Of a stretch of 25,365 nt of DNA, positions 8,156-16,848 are shown piece by piece (within the stretch, counting starts at the first letter, position 1; each line of letters opens with the position of its first letter). This DNA is from Lachnospiraceae bacterium. GTDB taxonomy: Bacteria > Bacillota_A > Clostridia > Lachnospirales > Lachnospiraceae. Position numbers and translations under genes: made by a program. The DNA is taken from assembly GCA_024684065.1 (NCBI GenBank), contig JAIKXO010000197.1, positions 1 to 25,365 of the forward strand. The letters are read 5' to 3'. Under the pieces are notes generated by a model that was not told the origin of the DNA, did no database searches, and saw only the letters and a program-made list of their open reading frames with translations.

Positions 8156-8767
8156 GTGGTTGATGAGATTAAATATGAGGATCTCAGGGAGAAGGGCTTT
8201 AATATAGAGGAAGGTTTTACCTATACGGGTAACAGCGAAAAATATCTGGCGGCTCTCCAAAGGTTCCACAGACGTTCCGGAAAGACCATCGAATCCATAA
8301 AAGAGGAAGCCGAAGCAGGGCAGTATGAAGAGCTTACCATCCTGGTACATGCATTAAAAAGCAATGCCCGCACTATCGGGGCGGATCATCTTGCAGGCAT
8401 AGCAGAGCAGATGGAACTTTCAGGCAAGGCCGGTTCATACGGGGAGATGGCTTTGCATAAGGATGAGCTGTTAGAAAGCCTGGAATGCGTTGTAAGAGCC
8501 CTTGAACCTTACGGCCAGATGGAAGAGGTGCATCCGAAGTCTGAGATTTCAGCCGGGGAAGCAGAAAAGGTTGGAGCTATGCTGATCGATGCGATCGAGG
8601 ATTTCGATGATGAAACGGCGCTTCCGCTGGTAGATGAGCTGATGCGGTATCCTTTCAGATTTACGCTTATAAACGTATTGAAAAACGCTAAAGAGGATAT
8701 CAGGGAATTTGAATATACAGAGGCACTGTTAAAGGTCAGGAGGGTCGTAAGCCAGATCGAGGACTAG
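8156..8767 (+). CDS. Histidine phosphotransfer (Hpt) domain protein 1
   Basis: A cytoplasmic phosphorelay carrier that would pass phosphate between receiver domains. The phospho-accepting histidine is H65 in VHALKSNARTIGA, within a four-helix region spanning about residues 25-120. A second helical region (about 125-203) contains the motif DFDDE...YPFRF, which is also conserved in the paralogue at 20533. It could be a second helical bundle or docking surface; its role is unknown. The GTG start is chosen because AGGAGG lies 8 bases upstream, and the N-terminal YTGNSEKYLAAL aligns with YTGSQEKYISAL of the paralogue. It is placed between leader-peptide genes and the exporter and is headed by operator-bearing promoter B, which suggests co-regulation with the export system. 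The likely partners are the hybrid kinase at 21155 and the receiver protein at 19618. Confidence 0.85.
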   Translation: MVDEIKYEDLREKGFNIEEGFTYTGNSEKYLAALQRFHRRSGKTIESIKEEAEAGQYEELTILVHALKSNARTIGADHLAGIAEQMELSGKAGSYGEMALHKDELLESLECVVRALEPYGQMEEVHPKSEISAGEAEKVGAMLIDAIEDFDDETALPLVDELMRYPFRFTLINVLKNAKEDIREFEYTEALLKVRRVVSQIED

Positions 8768-8821
8768 AAGGCCGGACGGTTATCTGCAGGGGAGAGACTG
8801 AAAAAGGAAAGGATACACGAT

Positions 8822-9025
8822 ATGAAGGACATCTCAACTAATACTTTAAGCACGATCATCTCTATGACATCAATAGTTGTCATGCTTATCTGGGGATATA
8901 TTGACACATTTGAACATTCATGGCTGGCTGTGATGATCGGAGGCATTATCGTTGTTTCTTTGCGCATGATTAGAAAAGATAAGGAAGATGCGGAGAAAAA
9001 GAAAAAGGAAGAACAGGAACAGTAA
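8822..9025 (+). CDS. Small two-helix membrane protein, function unknown
   Basis: A 67-residue protein with two predicted membrane helices (about 11-26, ISMTSIVVMLIWGYI, and 33-48, WLAVMIGGIIVVSL) joined by a short loop. It has a strongly charged cytoplasmic tail, RKDKEDAEKKKKEEQEQ. GGAAAGGA lies 8 bases upstream of the ATG. It follows the Hpt gene by 54 bp in the same direction and is likely in the same transcript. Immunity, anchoring or transporter-accessory roles are possible from context, but none is shown by the sequence. Confidence 0.7.
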   Translation: MKDISTNTLSTIISMTSIVVMLIWGYIDTFEHSWLAVMIGGIIVVSLRMIRKDKEDAEKKKKEEQEQ

Positions 9026-9085
9026 AGGTTCATGCCGGAAGAATGGCGACATGATATATAAGCCGTGAAGAGAGAGGAGGTACAG

Positions 9086-9478
9086 ATGACAGGCATTGTT
9101 ATAACAATTATATTTGCTGTGGTTGGGATCGGAATTATTGTTTTCGATGTACTGAAACGGAAGAGATGCTCAGTAACAGTAAGGGCGGAATGCATCGCCG
9201 TTGACAGCAGACGATCCGGGAACTCGGGCGGTGGGAGACAGACGACCTATAATCCCACCTGGGAGATAGAATATGACGGCAGAAGGATAGAGCTTAAGGC
9301 AAACAGCTATTCCAGCAGGCATGTGGCTGTAGGCCATCATCGGAATCTAAGGATCAATCCGGAAAATCCCGAGGAATTTCTTGATCCCTCAGGCGGACTT
9401 CTGTTAATTGGAATCGGATTTGTCGTTATCGGAATTCTGGGTACGGTAGTGCAGCTGACTGGCGGAGGAATGAAATAG
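9086..9478 (+). CDS. DUF3592-like membrane protein
   Basis: A 130-residue protein with a membrane helix at each end (about 3-22 and 105-123). Between them is a beta-rich soluble segment with CSVTVRAECIAVDSRRS, a Gly-rich GNSGGGRQTTY, and YNPTWEIEYDGRRIEL. This helix-beta-helix layout and the TxxPxxxYxxxG-type pattern are typical of DUF3592 proteins, whose function is not established. The ATG at 9086 is preferred over a GTG at 9065 because AGAGGAGG ends 5 bases before it. It is the last gene before a good terminator at 9560-9590, so it probably closes the 8156-9478 transcript. Confidence 0.75.
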   Translation: MTGIVITIIFAVVGIGIIVFDVLKRKRCSVTVRAECIAVDSRRSGNSGGGRQTTYNPTWEIEYDGRRIELKANSYSSRHVAVGHHRNLRINPENPEEFLDPSGGLLLIGIGFVVIGILGTVVQLTGGGMK

Positions 9479-9559
9479 CATTCAATTAAGAGCCGATACC
9501 GGAAAAGACCGGTATTATGGCTTGTCTGGATATGTATTCTGCAAATGCCGGATTTCCGT

Positions 9560-9590
9560 AAGAGAGGCTATGTTATTTCCTCTCTTTTTT
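9560..9590 (+). terminator. Rho-independent terminator
   Basis: AAGAGAGG (9560-9567) and CCTCTCTT (9579-9586) form a perfect 8-bp stem with an 11-nt loop, and the descending arm runs into TTTTTT. A separate hairpin, ATACCGG/CCGGTAT (9496-9515), lies just after the stop codon of the DUF3592-like gene. The gap 9479-9835 thus holds these hairpins, promoter D and a leader hairpin. Confidence 0.85.
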
Positions 9591-9679
9591 GTGCGATTAA
9601 ACCGTGAAGAGGGTGTCTTACCGGCATGAGCACACACAGGTTCTTCTGCTCGAGTGCCTGGCCACTTCAATGTGTGATT

Positions 9680-9748
9680 ACCGAATAGCCTCCCAAAATA
9701 ACCGAATAAACAGGATATACTGATTGAAGATTTCAGTTATGATACACT
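9680..9748 (+). promoter_or_regulatory. Promoter D with tandem operator, upstream of the NHLP exporter operon
   Basis: Half-sites ACCGAATAGCCT (9680-9691) and ACCGAATAAACA (9701-9712) start exactly 21 bp apart, as in promoters A-C. A -10-like TACACT (9743-9748) lies 42 bp after the second half-site, the same distance as in A and C. CTGATT (9720-9725) is in the -35 position with a 17-bp spacer. An overlapping TATGAT (9738-9743) is an alternative -10. The spacer between half-sites differs from the other copies, which makes the shared half-sites and period more telling. Confidence 0.65.
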
Positions 9749-9789
9749 TAACTGATATATTGTGCATTAAATCGGGGATATATTATCAT

Positions 9790-9810
9790 GGCACAGAACC
9801 TGTCTGTGCC
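9790..9810 (+). promoter_or_regulatory. Hairpin in the leader of the exporter operon
   Basis: GGCACAGA (9790-9797) and TCTGTGCC (9803-9810) form a perfect 8-bp stem with a 5-nt loop, about 20 bases before the ribosome site of the gene at 9836. There is no U-tract. A translational or stability role is possible. Confidence 0.4.
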
Positions 9811-9835
9811 TGACAGGGAATCAGTGTGACGGAGA

Positions 9836-10330
9836 ATGACAATGGCCAATGAAACGGTATTCAGAGACAAATCGATAGAGAGGATATCTTCTCCGGATCA
9901 GCTGAATGACTATGTAAAGCTTTCTGATCCCGGCGTGTGGTTTGTTCTCGCCGCGGTAGTGGTGATACTGGCAGGAGCCTGCATCTTTGGTATTTTCGGA
10001 CATATTGATTCCACGGTTCCCGGCGTGGGGATATCCAGAGAAGGTAAGATGGTCTGTCTCGTGAAAAAAGAATACGGCGATCGTTTTTCGGATAATATGG
10101 AAGCAAAGATAGACGGTGAAAAATACGGAGCTTCGTTAAGGAGTGACAAGCCGGAGACAGTATGGGAAACAACGGACGCCTATGCGCTGTATGTGGGCGA
10201 TATGCAGCCAGGAGAATGGGTGTATGAGCTTGATATTGACGGAACATTTGCCGATGGAACTTATCCGGTGAGCCTTGTAACAGAGAAAATCAGCCCGCTG
10301 TCTTTTTTATTCGGAAGCAATGAGAAATAG
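9836..10330 (+). CDS. Short NHLP-system secretion protein (reduced HlyD-like adaptor)
   Basis: A 164-residue membrane protein, the first gene of the export operon. Its N-terminus, FRDKSIERISSPDQLNDYVKL, matches the opening of the NHLP-system HlyD family (TIGR03794), followed by one membrane helix at about 33-55 (WFVLAAVVVILAGACIFGIF). It then has a compact extracellular beta segment with WVYELDIDG and a C-terminal SLVTEKISPLSFLFG like the family's end. Typical members are about 400 residues; here the lipoyl and coiled-coil hairpin part is missing with no frameshift visible. The ATG at 9836 has GGAG 3 bases upstream and a second ATG at 9842 is possible. It overlaps the next gene by 11 bp. It probably helps the two ABC exporters pass cargo across the single membrane. 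Confidence 0.75.
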   Translation: MTMANETVFRDKSIERISSPDQLNDYVKLSDPGVWFVLAAVVVILAGACIFGIFGHIDSTVPGVGISREGKMVCLVKKEYGDRFSDNMEAKIDGEKYGASLRSDKPETVWETTDAYALYVGDMQPGEWVYELDIDGTFADGTYPVSLVTEKISPLSFLFGSNEK

Positions 10331-12509
10331 TGACAGGACGGTAAAACCGGTACAAAAGGGAGTAGCCAAAGTTCCTTTCATAATGCAGATGGAAGCACTG
10401 GAATGCGGAGCCGCCTCGTTAGCCATGGTACTTGCTTATTATAAGAAGTGGGTGCCGCTTGAGCAGGTGAGGCGTGATTGTGGTGTCTCAAGGGACGGGT
10501 CCAACGGCCGGAGCATTCTGTTAGCTGCAAGGAATTACGGCCTCACAGCGAAGGGCTATCGCTTTGAGCCGGACTATCTGAGGGACAACGGCACCTTCCC
10601 CTGCATTGCCCATTGGGAATTCAATCATTTCGTCGTTGTCAATGGCTTCAAAAAGGATAAGGTATATTTAAACGATCCGGCAAGGGGAACCTATGCCGTT
10701 TCGATGGAGGAATTTGACGAAAAATTCACAGGTCTTTGCATGCAGTTTTCGCCCTCTGAAGCATTTCATCCTGACGGGCAGAAAAAGTCGACGGTGGAAT
10801 TTGCAAGGAAGAGGCTTGCGGGCTGCGGTATTGCCATCGCCTTTGTGGTCATGACAAATATCATTGCTTCGCTGACCGGGATCATCGACCCGGTTTTCTC
10901 AAGGATCTTCATGGACAGGCTGCTGACAGGAAAGGATCCGTCCTGGTGCTTTCCGTTTATTGTGCTGCTTTCTGTCTTCGGGATGATCAAGATAATTACT
11001 CAGCTGATACAGGCCATTTATTCCAGAAAGATCGATGGCAGGATGTCTGTTTATGGCTCTGCTTCCTATATGTGGAAGGTGCTGAATCTTCCGATGGATT
11101 TCTTTTCACAGCGATATGCGGGAGATATACTGAGCAGGCGGGCGGGAAACGCAAGCATATCCCATTCTTTGATCTATACCTTTGCACCTCTTTTTCTGAA
11201 TGCGTTCATGATGGTATTCTACCTTGTTGTGATGCTGAAAAACAGCGTATTGCTGACGCTTGTGGGAATAACCTCCATCGTGATAAATATGGTCGTTGCA
11301 AACATCATATCAAAAAAGCGCGTGAACCTGTCCCGCGCCAGGATGCGTGATGCCGGAAAGCTTTCAAGCTGTACTACTGCCGGTATAGAAATGATCGAGA
11401 CTATTAAGGCTTCAGGTGCTGAGGAAGGGTATTTCGGCAGATGGGCAGGCTTTCAGGCGGGAGTTAATACCTCGAAGGTCAGGTTTATCAAACTCGATCA
11501 GACTCTCGGCAACGTTCCGGGCTTAGTTTCCTCCCTTATGAATACGCTGATCTTAATGATCGGTGTTTATCTGACCATGGAGGGCAGCTTTACAATAGGT
11601 ATGATCACGGCCTTCCAGGGGTTCTTAGGTTCATTTACAGCGCCGGCCCAGAGCTTTATATCCTCAGGACAGATGCTTCAGGAGTTGAGAACCGACATGG
11701 AGCGCATAGAGGATGTCATGGAGTATGAGAGCGATGAGAACAGCGCCCTCAGACAAAATGTGAATCCCAAAGAGGCAAGCTATAAGAAGTTAAAGGGAAA
11801 TGTGGAGATGCGGGGGGTTACCTTTGGGTATTCAAGGTTAGATGCGCCGCTTATAAAGGAATTCAGCCTTAAGCTCACCCCCGGGAGCCGGGTGGCTTTC
11901 GTGGGAGAGAGCGGCTGCGGCAAATCCACGCTGTCAAAGCTTTTATCCGGACTATATCAGCCCTGGGAGGGAGAGATTTTGTTTGACGGGCTTCCGGTCA
12001 GGGAGATTGACAGGAGCGTGTTTACAGGATCCCTTGCTGTTGTCGATCAGGATATTATTATGTTTGAGGATACCATAGCGTCTAATATACGGATGTGGGA
12101 TAAGACTATTGAAGATTTTGAGGTGATCATGGCGGCAAAGGACGCCCAGATCCATAATGATATCATTTTGCGTGAAGACGGATACGAACACAGAATGATC
12201 GAGGGTGGTAATGATTTCTCGGGAGGCCAGAAGCAGAGGATGGAGATCGCAAGGGTTCTTGCACAGGATCCGACAATTGTTATCTTAGACGAAGCGACTT
12301 CAGCGCTTGATGCAAAGACCGAGTACGATGTCGTAAATGCCATAAGGGAGCGGGGTATCACCTGCATCGTAATTGCGCATCGATTAAGCACTATAAGGGA
12401 CTGCGATGAGATTATCGTGTTAAAGAACGGTGAGGTTGTTGAGCGGGGACGTCACGAGGAACTGTATGCCCGAAACGGGTACTATAAAGAACTGGTATTG
12501 AGCGAGTAA
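10320..12509 (+). CDS. NHLP-family peptidase/permease/ATPase exporter (C39 peptidase-containing ABC transporter)
   Basis: A 729-residue exporter of the TIGR03796 type that cuts double-glycine leaders and transports the cargo. The C39 peptidase domain (about 15-140) has Q23, catalytic C29 (MEALECGAAS), H103 (NHFVVVNGF) and D119 (NDPARG), so it looks active. A six-helix ABC membrane domain follows (about 160-440). The ATPase domain has Walker A GESGCGKST at 529-537, signature FSGGQKQRMEIARVLA at 633 onward, Walker B IVILDEATSALD, and the switch histidine in IAHRLST. The start codon overlaps the previous gene; the next exporter begins 2 bp after the stop. It is the natural processing enzyme for the four GG-leader proteins encoded at 7150, 7614, 24498 and 25024. 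Confidence 0.92.
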   Translation: MRNSDRTVKPVQKGVAKVPFIMQMEALECGAASLAMVLAYYKKWVPLEQVRRDCGVSRDGSNGRSILLAARNYGLTAKGYRFEPDYLRDNGTFPCIAHWEFNHFVVVNGFKKDKVYLNDPARGTYAVSMEEFDEKFTGLCMQFSPSEAFHPDGQKKSTVEFARKRLAGCGIAIAFVVMTNIIASLTGIIDPVFSRIFMDRLLTGKDPSWCFPFIVLLSVFGMIKIITQLIQAIYSRKIDGRMSVYGSASYMWKVLNLPMDFFSQRYAGDILSRRAGNASISHSLIYTFAPLFLNAFMMVFYLVVMLKNSVLLTLVGITSIVINMVVANIISKKRVNLSRARMRDAGKLSSCTTAGIEMIETIKASGAEEGYFGRWAGFQAGVNTSKVRFIKLDQTLGNVPGLVSSLMNTLILMIGVYLTMEGSFTIGMITAFQGFLGSFTAPAQSFISSGQMLQELRTDMERIEDVMEYESDENSALRQNVNPKEASYKKLKGNVEMRGVTFGYSRLDAPLIKEFSLKLTPGSRVAFVGESGCGKSTLSKLLSGLYQPWEGEILFDGLPVREIDRSVFTGSLAVVDQDIIMFEDTIASNIRMWDKTIEDFEVIMAAKDAQIHNDIILREDGYEHRMIEGGNDFSGGQKQRMEIARVLAQDPTIVILDEATSALDAKTEYDVVNAIRERGITCIVIAHRLSTIRDCDEIIVLKNGEVVERGRHEELYARNGYYKELVLSE

Positions 12510-12511
12510 TT

Positions 12512-14713
12512 ATGGGATGGTTTGATGATCAGATCAGGTTAAGAAAGAAGCGGGATCATGAAGGGTATGACAGGACTCTTCAAAGGATCGCCGGAGCAGT
12601 GACGGGCCGTAAAAAGCCGGCTTCTTTCACAGATCAGGACGGGATCGAGAAGGACGTCATCGAAGATATCCTCAGATATCACCAGGTTGAACCTAAGAAG
12701 ATACCGGATAAGCTTAAGACGTTAGAGGAAAGACTTGATTATGTGCTTATGCCGTCCGGGATATTAAAGAGGCAGGTGGAGCTTTCAAAAGGCTGGTATA
12801 AAGATGCGTTTGGGGCGCTTTTAGGATTCTTAAAGACGGACGGGAGTCCGGTGGCACTGCTTCCCGGTAAGATATCCGGCTACCGGTATTTTGATACGGA
12901 CAGAAACGAGTATGTAAAGATAGGAAAGGACAATGAGTCACTTTTTGAGCGCCGCTGTTATTCGTTTTACAGGCCGTTCCCTCTGAAAAAGCTGACGATT
13001 TTTGATCTTTTTAAATATATCCGGTCGATCATGACCATGGCAGATACTGTGATGGTATTTTTAGTGACATTGCTCGTTACGCTGCTTGGGATGCTCACGC
13101 CGAAGCTCAATTTCTTTCTGTTTGATAAGGTTATCTCTGAGAACAGCCTGTCCCTTCTTACCGCAACGGGTGTTTTTATGTTCTCTGTTTCTGCAGGCAC
13201 TCTTCTTTTGAATGCGGCCAGATCCATGATCTCTTCGAGGGTTGATACCAGGATGAATCTGTGCGTTGAGGCGGCGACTATGATGAGGATCTTATCGCTT
13301 CCGGCTTCTTTTTTTAAAGGATACAGCTCCGGCGAGCTGTCATCCAGAGCTTCCTATGTGAATTCCCTATGCTCTACTCTGGTCTCGGTGCTCTTGAATA
13401 CAGGCCTTACTTCTGTGTTTTCACTTGTGTATATAAGCCAGATATTTGCCTATGCACCGGGCCTGGTGGTGCCGGCTCTGCTGATCATACTGATCACAGT
13501 GGTTTTTTCCGTGGTATCCTCGCTTTTCCAGATGCGGCTTTCGAGAAAGCAGATGTTACTTTCGAGCAAGGAGAACGGCATGAGTTATGCCGCCATCAGC
13601 GGGATACAGAAGATTAAACTGACTGGTGCCGAAATGCGTGCCTTTTCCAGATGGGGGGATCTGTATGCGGAATGTGCGGAGCTTGCCTATAACCCGCCGC
13701 TTTTTCTGAAGCTGAACGGCGTGATCAGCGCGGCTATATCGATAACAGGAACCATTGTGATGTACAATGCTGCTCTTACGACCCATGTTACACCTGCAGA
13801 GTACTATGCCTTCAATACGGCTTACGGCATGGTTGCCGGAGCATTCATGTCCTTATCCGGAATGGCGCTGACCGCAGCCAATATACGGCCGATATTTGAG
13901 ATGGCTCAGCCTCTTTTAAAAACGGAGCCCGAGATGTCCGGGGATAAGGAGATCCTGACCCATATATCCGGCGGGATCGAGATTAATAATCTCTCTTTTC
14001 GTTATGATGAGGGTTCGCCTTTCATTCTTGACGATATTTCCTTAAAGATCAAGCCCGGCCAGTATGTTGCTGTCGTCGGCAGGACGGGCTGTGGTAAGTC
14101 GACGCTCGTAAGACTTCTGTTAGGCTTTGAAAAGCCTAACAGGGGCGGCATCTATTATGACGGGAGGGATATAGGTTCAGTCGATCTGAAATCCCTGCGC
14201 AGGCATATCGGGGTCGTGACCCAGAACGGGAGGCTTTTTGCCGGAAATATATATTCAAATATTGTTGTGGCGGCGCCAGAGCTTACCTTAAGCGAAGCCT
14301 GGAGGGCAGCCGAGATCGCAGGCATCGATGAGGATATACGGAATATGCCGATGGGTATGCATACGATGATCTCCGAGGGAGGCGGAGGCATATCGGGGGG
14401 CCAGAAGCAGCGGATAATGATCGCAAGAGCTGTAGCACCCAAGCCGAAGCTTCTGATCTTCGACGAAGCAACCTCCGCGCTTGATAATATCACCCAGAGA
14501 AAGGTTTCAAAGGCGCTTGATGAAATGAAATGTACGAGGCTTGTGATCGCTCACAGGCTTTCTACCATAAAACAGTGCGACCGTGTCATCGTGCTGGAAA
14601 ACGGACATATAGCAGAGGATGGGACTTATGAGGAGCTTATAGAGAAAAGAGGGTTTTTTTACGAGCTGGTGAAAAGGCAGCAGGTGGAGGAAAGAGTAAA
14701 TGATCCGGTCTGA
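12512..14713 (+). CDS. NHLP-family export ABC transporter, permease/ATPase subunit without peptidase
   Basis: A 733-residue ABC exporter of the TIGR03797 type, thought to work with the peptidase-bearing exporter just upstream. The first 170 residues are a non-catalytic cytoplasmic domain (SGYRYFDTDRNEYVKIG) in place of C39. A six-helix membrane domain spans about 175-450. The ATPase domain has Walker A GRTGCGKST at 523-531, signature ISGGQKQRIMIARAVA, Walker B LLIFDEATSALD and IAHRLST. The ATG is 2 bp from the previous stop with little ribosome site of its own, which suggests translational coupling. Whether the pair forms a heterodimer is inferred from family pairing, not shown here. Confidence 0.92.
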   Translation: MGWFDDQIRLRKKRDHEGYDRTLQRIAGAVTGRKKPASFTDQDGIEKDVIEDILRYHQVEPKKIPDKLKTLEERLDYVLMPSGILKRQVELSKGWYKDAFGALLGFLKTDGSPVALLPGKISGYRYFDTDRNEYVKIGKDNESLFERRCYSFYRPFPLKKLTIFDLFKYIRSIMTMADTVMVFLVTLLVTLLGMLTPKLNFFLFDKVISENSLSLLTATGVFMFSVSAGTLLLNAARSMISSRVDTRMNLCVEAATMMRILSLPASFFKGYSSGELSSRASYVNSLCSTLVSVLLNTGLTSVFSLVYISQIFAYAPGLVVPALLIILITVVFSVVSSLFQMRLSRKQMLLSSKENGMSYAAISGIQKIKLTGAEMRAFSRWGDLYAECAELAYNPPLFLKLNGVISAAISITGTIVMYNAALTTHVTPAEYYAFNTAYGMVAGAFMSLSGMALTAANIRPIFEMAQPLLKTEPEMSGDKEILTHISGGIEINNLSFRYDEGSPFILDDISLKIKPGQYVAVVGRTGCGKSTLVRLLLGFEKPNRGGIYYDGRDIGSVDLKSLRRHIGVVTQNGRLFAGNIYSNIVVAAPELTLSEAWRAAEIAGIDEDIRNMPMGMHTMISEGGGGISGGQKQRIMIARAVAPKPKLLIFDEATSALDNITQRKVSKALDEMKCTRLVIAHRLSTIKQCDRVIVLENGHIAEDGTYEELIEKRGFFYELVKRQQVEERVNDPV

Positions 14714-14758
14714 GAGATGAACGGACTGATTGGTGCTGTGAGGAAGGGAACTGTTCAG

Positions 14759-15244
14759 ATGAGAAACATGGTTGACATTGAGGTAGTGCTGGATCAGAAA
14801 TACATAGATCCTTTTGTTACTATCCGGACAAAAGAAAAAACGCAGCAAGTAGAGAACATCATTTCAGCGATAGAGAATGCTTCGGAGAATGAGTTCCCGC
14901 TTATTGCAGCGTATATCGGGGATAATATCGAATTATTATCCCAAAGGGATATATTCCGTGCTTATACCCAGGGTCGAAAGGTCATGGTACAGACCGCGGA
15001 GACAACATATATGGTAAAAAAGACGTTGTCATCCCTGGAGGAGGACTTAAATCCGAAACGGTTCTTTCGGATATCCCAGTCAGAGATCATAAACCTTTTT
15101 AAGGTTAAGCGTTTTGATATAAATATAGCCGGAACTATAGGTGTGGAATTTGATAACGGTTCTAAATCATGGGCAGCCAGGAGCAGGGTCAGGATCATCA
15201 AGGATATAATCCGTGAACTGACTGCGGAAGGGAGGGAAGCATGA
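14759..15244 (+). CDS. LytTR-domain transcriptional regulator
   Basis: A 161-residue DNA-binding regulator. The C-terminal 100 or so residues carry the LytTR pattern: VMVQTAETTYMVKKTLSSLE, the family-typical NPKRFFRISQSEIINLFKV, then a final strand pair EFDNGSKSWAARSR and a helix. There is no receiver domain. The N-terminal 60 residues (MRNMVDIEVVLDQKYIDPFV) match the usual short form found with DUF3021 partners. An ATG at 14717 is in frame but lacks a ribosome site, whereas AGGAAGGG lies 10 bases before 14759. Its stop overlaps the DUF3021 gene by 4 bp. It is the only DNA-binding protein recognised in the window, so it is the leading candidate for the 21-bp-period operators; that link is untested. 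Confidence 0.88.
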   Translation: MRNMVDIEVVLDQKYIDPFVTIRTKEKTQQVENIISAIENASENEFPLIAAYIGDNIELLSQRDIFRAYTQGRKVMVQTAETTYMVKKTLSSLEEDLNPKRFFRISQSEIINLFKVKRFDINIAGTIGVEFDNGSKSWAARSRVRIIKDIIRELTAEGREA

Positions 15245-15726
15245 GTTTCAGAAACAAGGTCATTGTCTTATGTTCCATAGGTTTTGCGGTCGGAGTGATC
15301 TTCTGCGTGACTTTCTCCGCAATGATAACAACAATGAGCATAGGGGACGGAACATTTTATCTGGTGGTTCCCGAATTTGCCGAGGATATGGGAGGAATGC
15401 TTCCCGCTTTTGTGATCGATGCTCTTGTCTGCGGGATGTTCGGAGTTGTCGCCATCGGGGGCAGCTCAGTATATGAGCTTGAGGAATGGAGCTATTTAAG
15501 GGCTACCGTCACCCATTTTCTGATGACTGTCATAAGCTATTATCTTGTAGGTTTTTTCCTGAGATGGTTCAGTTTTTCCGATATCAAATGGTGCTTATTG
15601 TGGCTTGTGATCTATATTATCACATATACACTGATTTGGTTCGGAAACTATTTAAAGTATCGTTCGGAGGTCAGAAAGATCAATAAAGAGCTGGGTGATT
15701 TAAGAGCTGTAAAGCAGCCTGTCTGA
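15241..15726 (+). CDS. DUF3021 four-helix membrane protein, partner of the LytTR regulator
   Basis: A 161-residue membrane protein with four predicted helices (about 7-28, 48-74, 82-103 and 113-139) and a basic tail ending KINKELGDLRAVKQPV. Length, helix spacing and the ATGA overlap with the LytTR gene are typical of DUF3021, which is regularly encoded next to stand-alone LytTR regulators. By analogy with such pairs it probably restrains or senses for the regulator at the membrane, but no ligand is known from the sequence. Confidence 0.85.
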   Translation: MSFRNKVIVLCSIGFAVGVIFCVTFSAMITTMSIGDGTFYLVVPEFAEDMGGMLPAFVIDALVCGMFGVVAIGGSSVYELEEWSYLRATVTHFLMTVISYYLVGFFLRWFSFSDIKWCLLWLVIYIITYTLIWFGNYLKYRSEVRKINKELGDLRAVKQPV

Positions 15727-15822
15727 GCAGAGCCTTTATATTTTCAAAAAGCATTATTTGTAAGGGCTGGGCTTTTCAGCAGTAAAGAATTGCCCGGCTA
15801 TAAAAGCGGCTATTCAGGGAGC

Positions 15823-15844
15823 CTTACAGACAGACATCTGTAAG
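15823..15844. promoter_or_regulatory. Perfect inverted repeat upstream of the ABC-2 operon
   Basis: CTTACAGA (15823-15830) and TCTGTAAG (15837-15844) are perfect inverted arms around CAGACA, 48 bp before the ATPase start at 15892. No convincing -10/-35 pair was found near it. It could be an operator or an RNA hairpin, with a loop of 6 nt and no U-tract. Confidence 0.4.
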
Positions 15845-15891
15845 TAAGATTAAAAATTTCCGAAAAACTGCGTTAACAGAGGAGAAAAGAA

Positions 15892-16836
15892 ATGGAAACA
15901 GTAGTCAAAGTAGAAAACCTTGTAAAGAATTATGCGGAGTTAAGAGCGGTTGAATATCTTAATCTTGAGATACAAAAGGGCGAGATTTTTGGATTGCTTG
16001 GGCCCAACGGTTCCGGGAAGACGACAACCATCAGCTGTATATTGTCATTGCTTGCATATGATGAGGGACAGATCGAGCTCTTCGGAAAGCCGATGACGCC
16101 CACAAGCTACGATCTTAAGGCAAAGATAGGCGTGATCCTGCAGAATGTTGCAGTATTTGACGAGCTGAATGTCTATGAGAATATTGACTTCTTCTGCGGA
16201 CTCTATATCACTGACAAGGCGAAGCGCAGGCAGTATGTGGATGAAGCCATTGAATTCGTCGGCCTTAACAGCTTTACGAAATTTAAGCCCAAAAAGCTTT
16301 CCGGAGGTCTCTTAAGACGTCTGAACATAGCCTGCGGCATCGCCCACAAGCCCGAACTGATCATTCTTGACGAACCCACCGTGGCGGTGGATCCGCAGAG
16401 CAGGAACAGGATATTGGAGGGAATTGTCGAGCTGAATCAAAAAGGAGCTACCGTGATCTATACTACCCATTATATGGAGGAGGTCGAGCAGATATGTACG
16501 AAGATCGCCATTATGGACCGCGGAAAGAAGATCGCCGAAGGATCAAGCGATGAGCTGAAGAAGCTGATCAAGAATACGGAGACGGTATCGATCGAGATGG
16601 AAGAGCCTGGGGAGGCGCTTCTTAAGGCGATTAATAACACCGAAAACGTTTATGAGGTTACCTATGGGGAAGGAAAGCTTAAGATCGCTTTAGCCGGCGG
16701 CAAGCATAATCTCTTAAATATCCTGGATGTTTTAAAGAGCCAGGGGACAGTTTTCGGACAGGTCTATTCCGAGCGTCCTACCTTAAATGATGTCTTTCTT
16801 ACAATTACCGGCAAAGAACTCAGGGATAAAGAATAG
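15892..16836 (+). CDS. ABC transporter ATPase (drug/bacteriocin type)
   Basis: A 314-residue ATPase for the two permeases that follow. Visible motifs are Walker A GPNGSGKTTT (about 37-46), Q-loop ILQN, a signature LSGGLLRRLNIACGIA in which the usual Q after LSGG is replaced by L, Walker B LIILDEP, and the switch histidine in YTTHYMEEVEQ. The C-terminal 80 residues are the extra domain found in CcmA/DrrA-type subunits. AGAGGAG precedes the ATG. One ATPase plus two permeases next to a peptide-export operon resembles self-immunity exporters of the LanFEG/DrrAB kind, but export of another substrate is equally possible. Confidence 0.9.
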   Translation: METVVKVENLVKNYAELRAVEYLNLEIQKGEIFGLLGPNGSGKTTTISCILSLLAYDEGQIELFGKPMTPTSYDLKAKIGVILQNVAVFDELNVYENIDFFCGLYITDKAKRRQYVDEAIEFVGLNSFTKFKPKKLSGGLLRRLNIACGIAHKPELIILDEPTVAVDPQSRNRILEGIVELNQKGATVIYTTHYMEEVEQICTKIAIMDRGKKIAEGSSDELKKLIKNTETVSIEMEEPGEALLKAINNTENVYEVTYGEGKLKIALAGGKHNLLNILDVLKSQGTVFGQVYSERPTLNDVFLTITGKELRDKE

Positions 16837-16848
16837 GAGGTGCCGCTT

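Noticed and set aside
8764..9195. A 143-codon open frame on the minus strand
   Set aside because: It is antisense to two genes that have good ribosome sites and plausible membrane helices, and its own composition is not protein-like.
9861..10247. A 128-codon open frame on the minus strand
   Set aside because: It is antisense to the NHLP-system HlyD-like gene, which has family signatures; the frame is rich in Arg and Pro as is typical of shadow frames.
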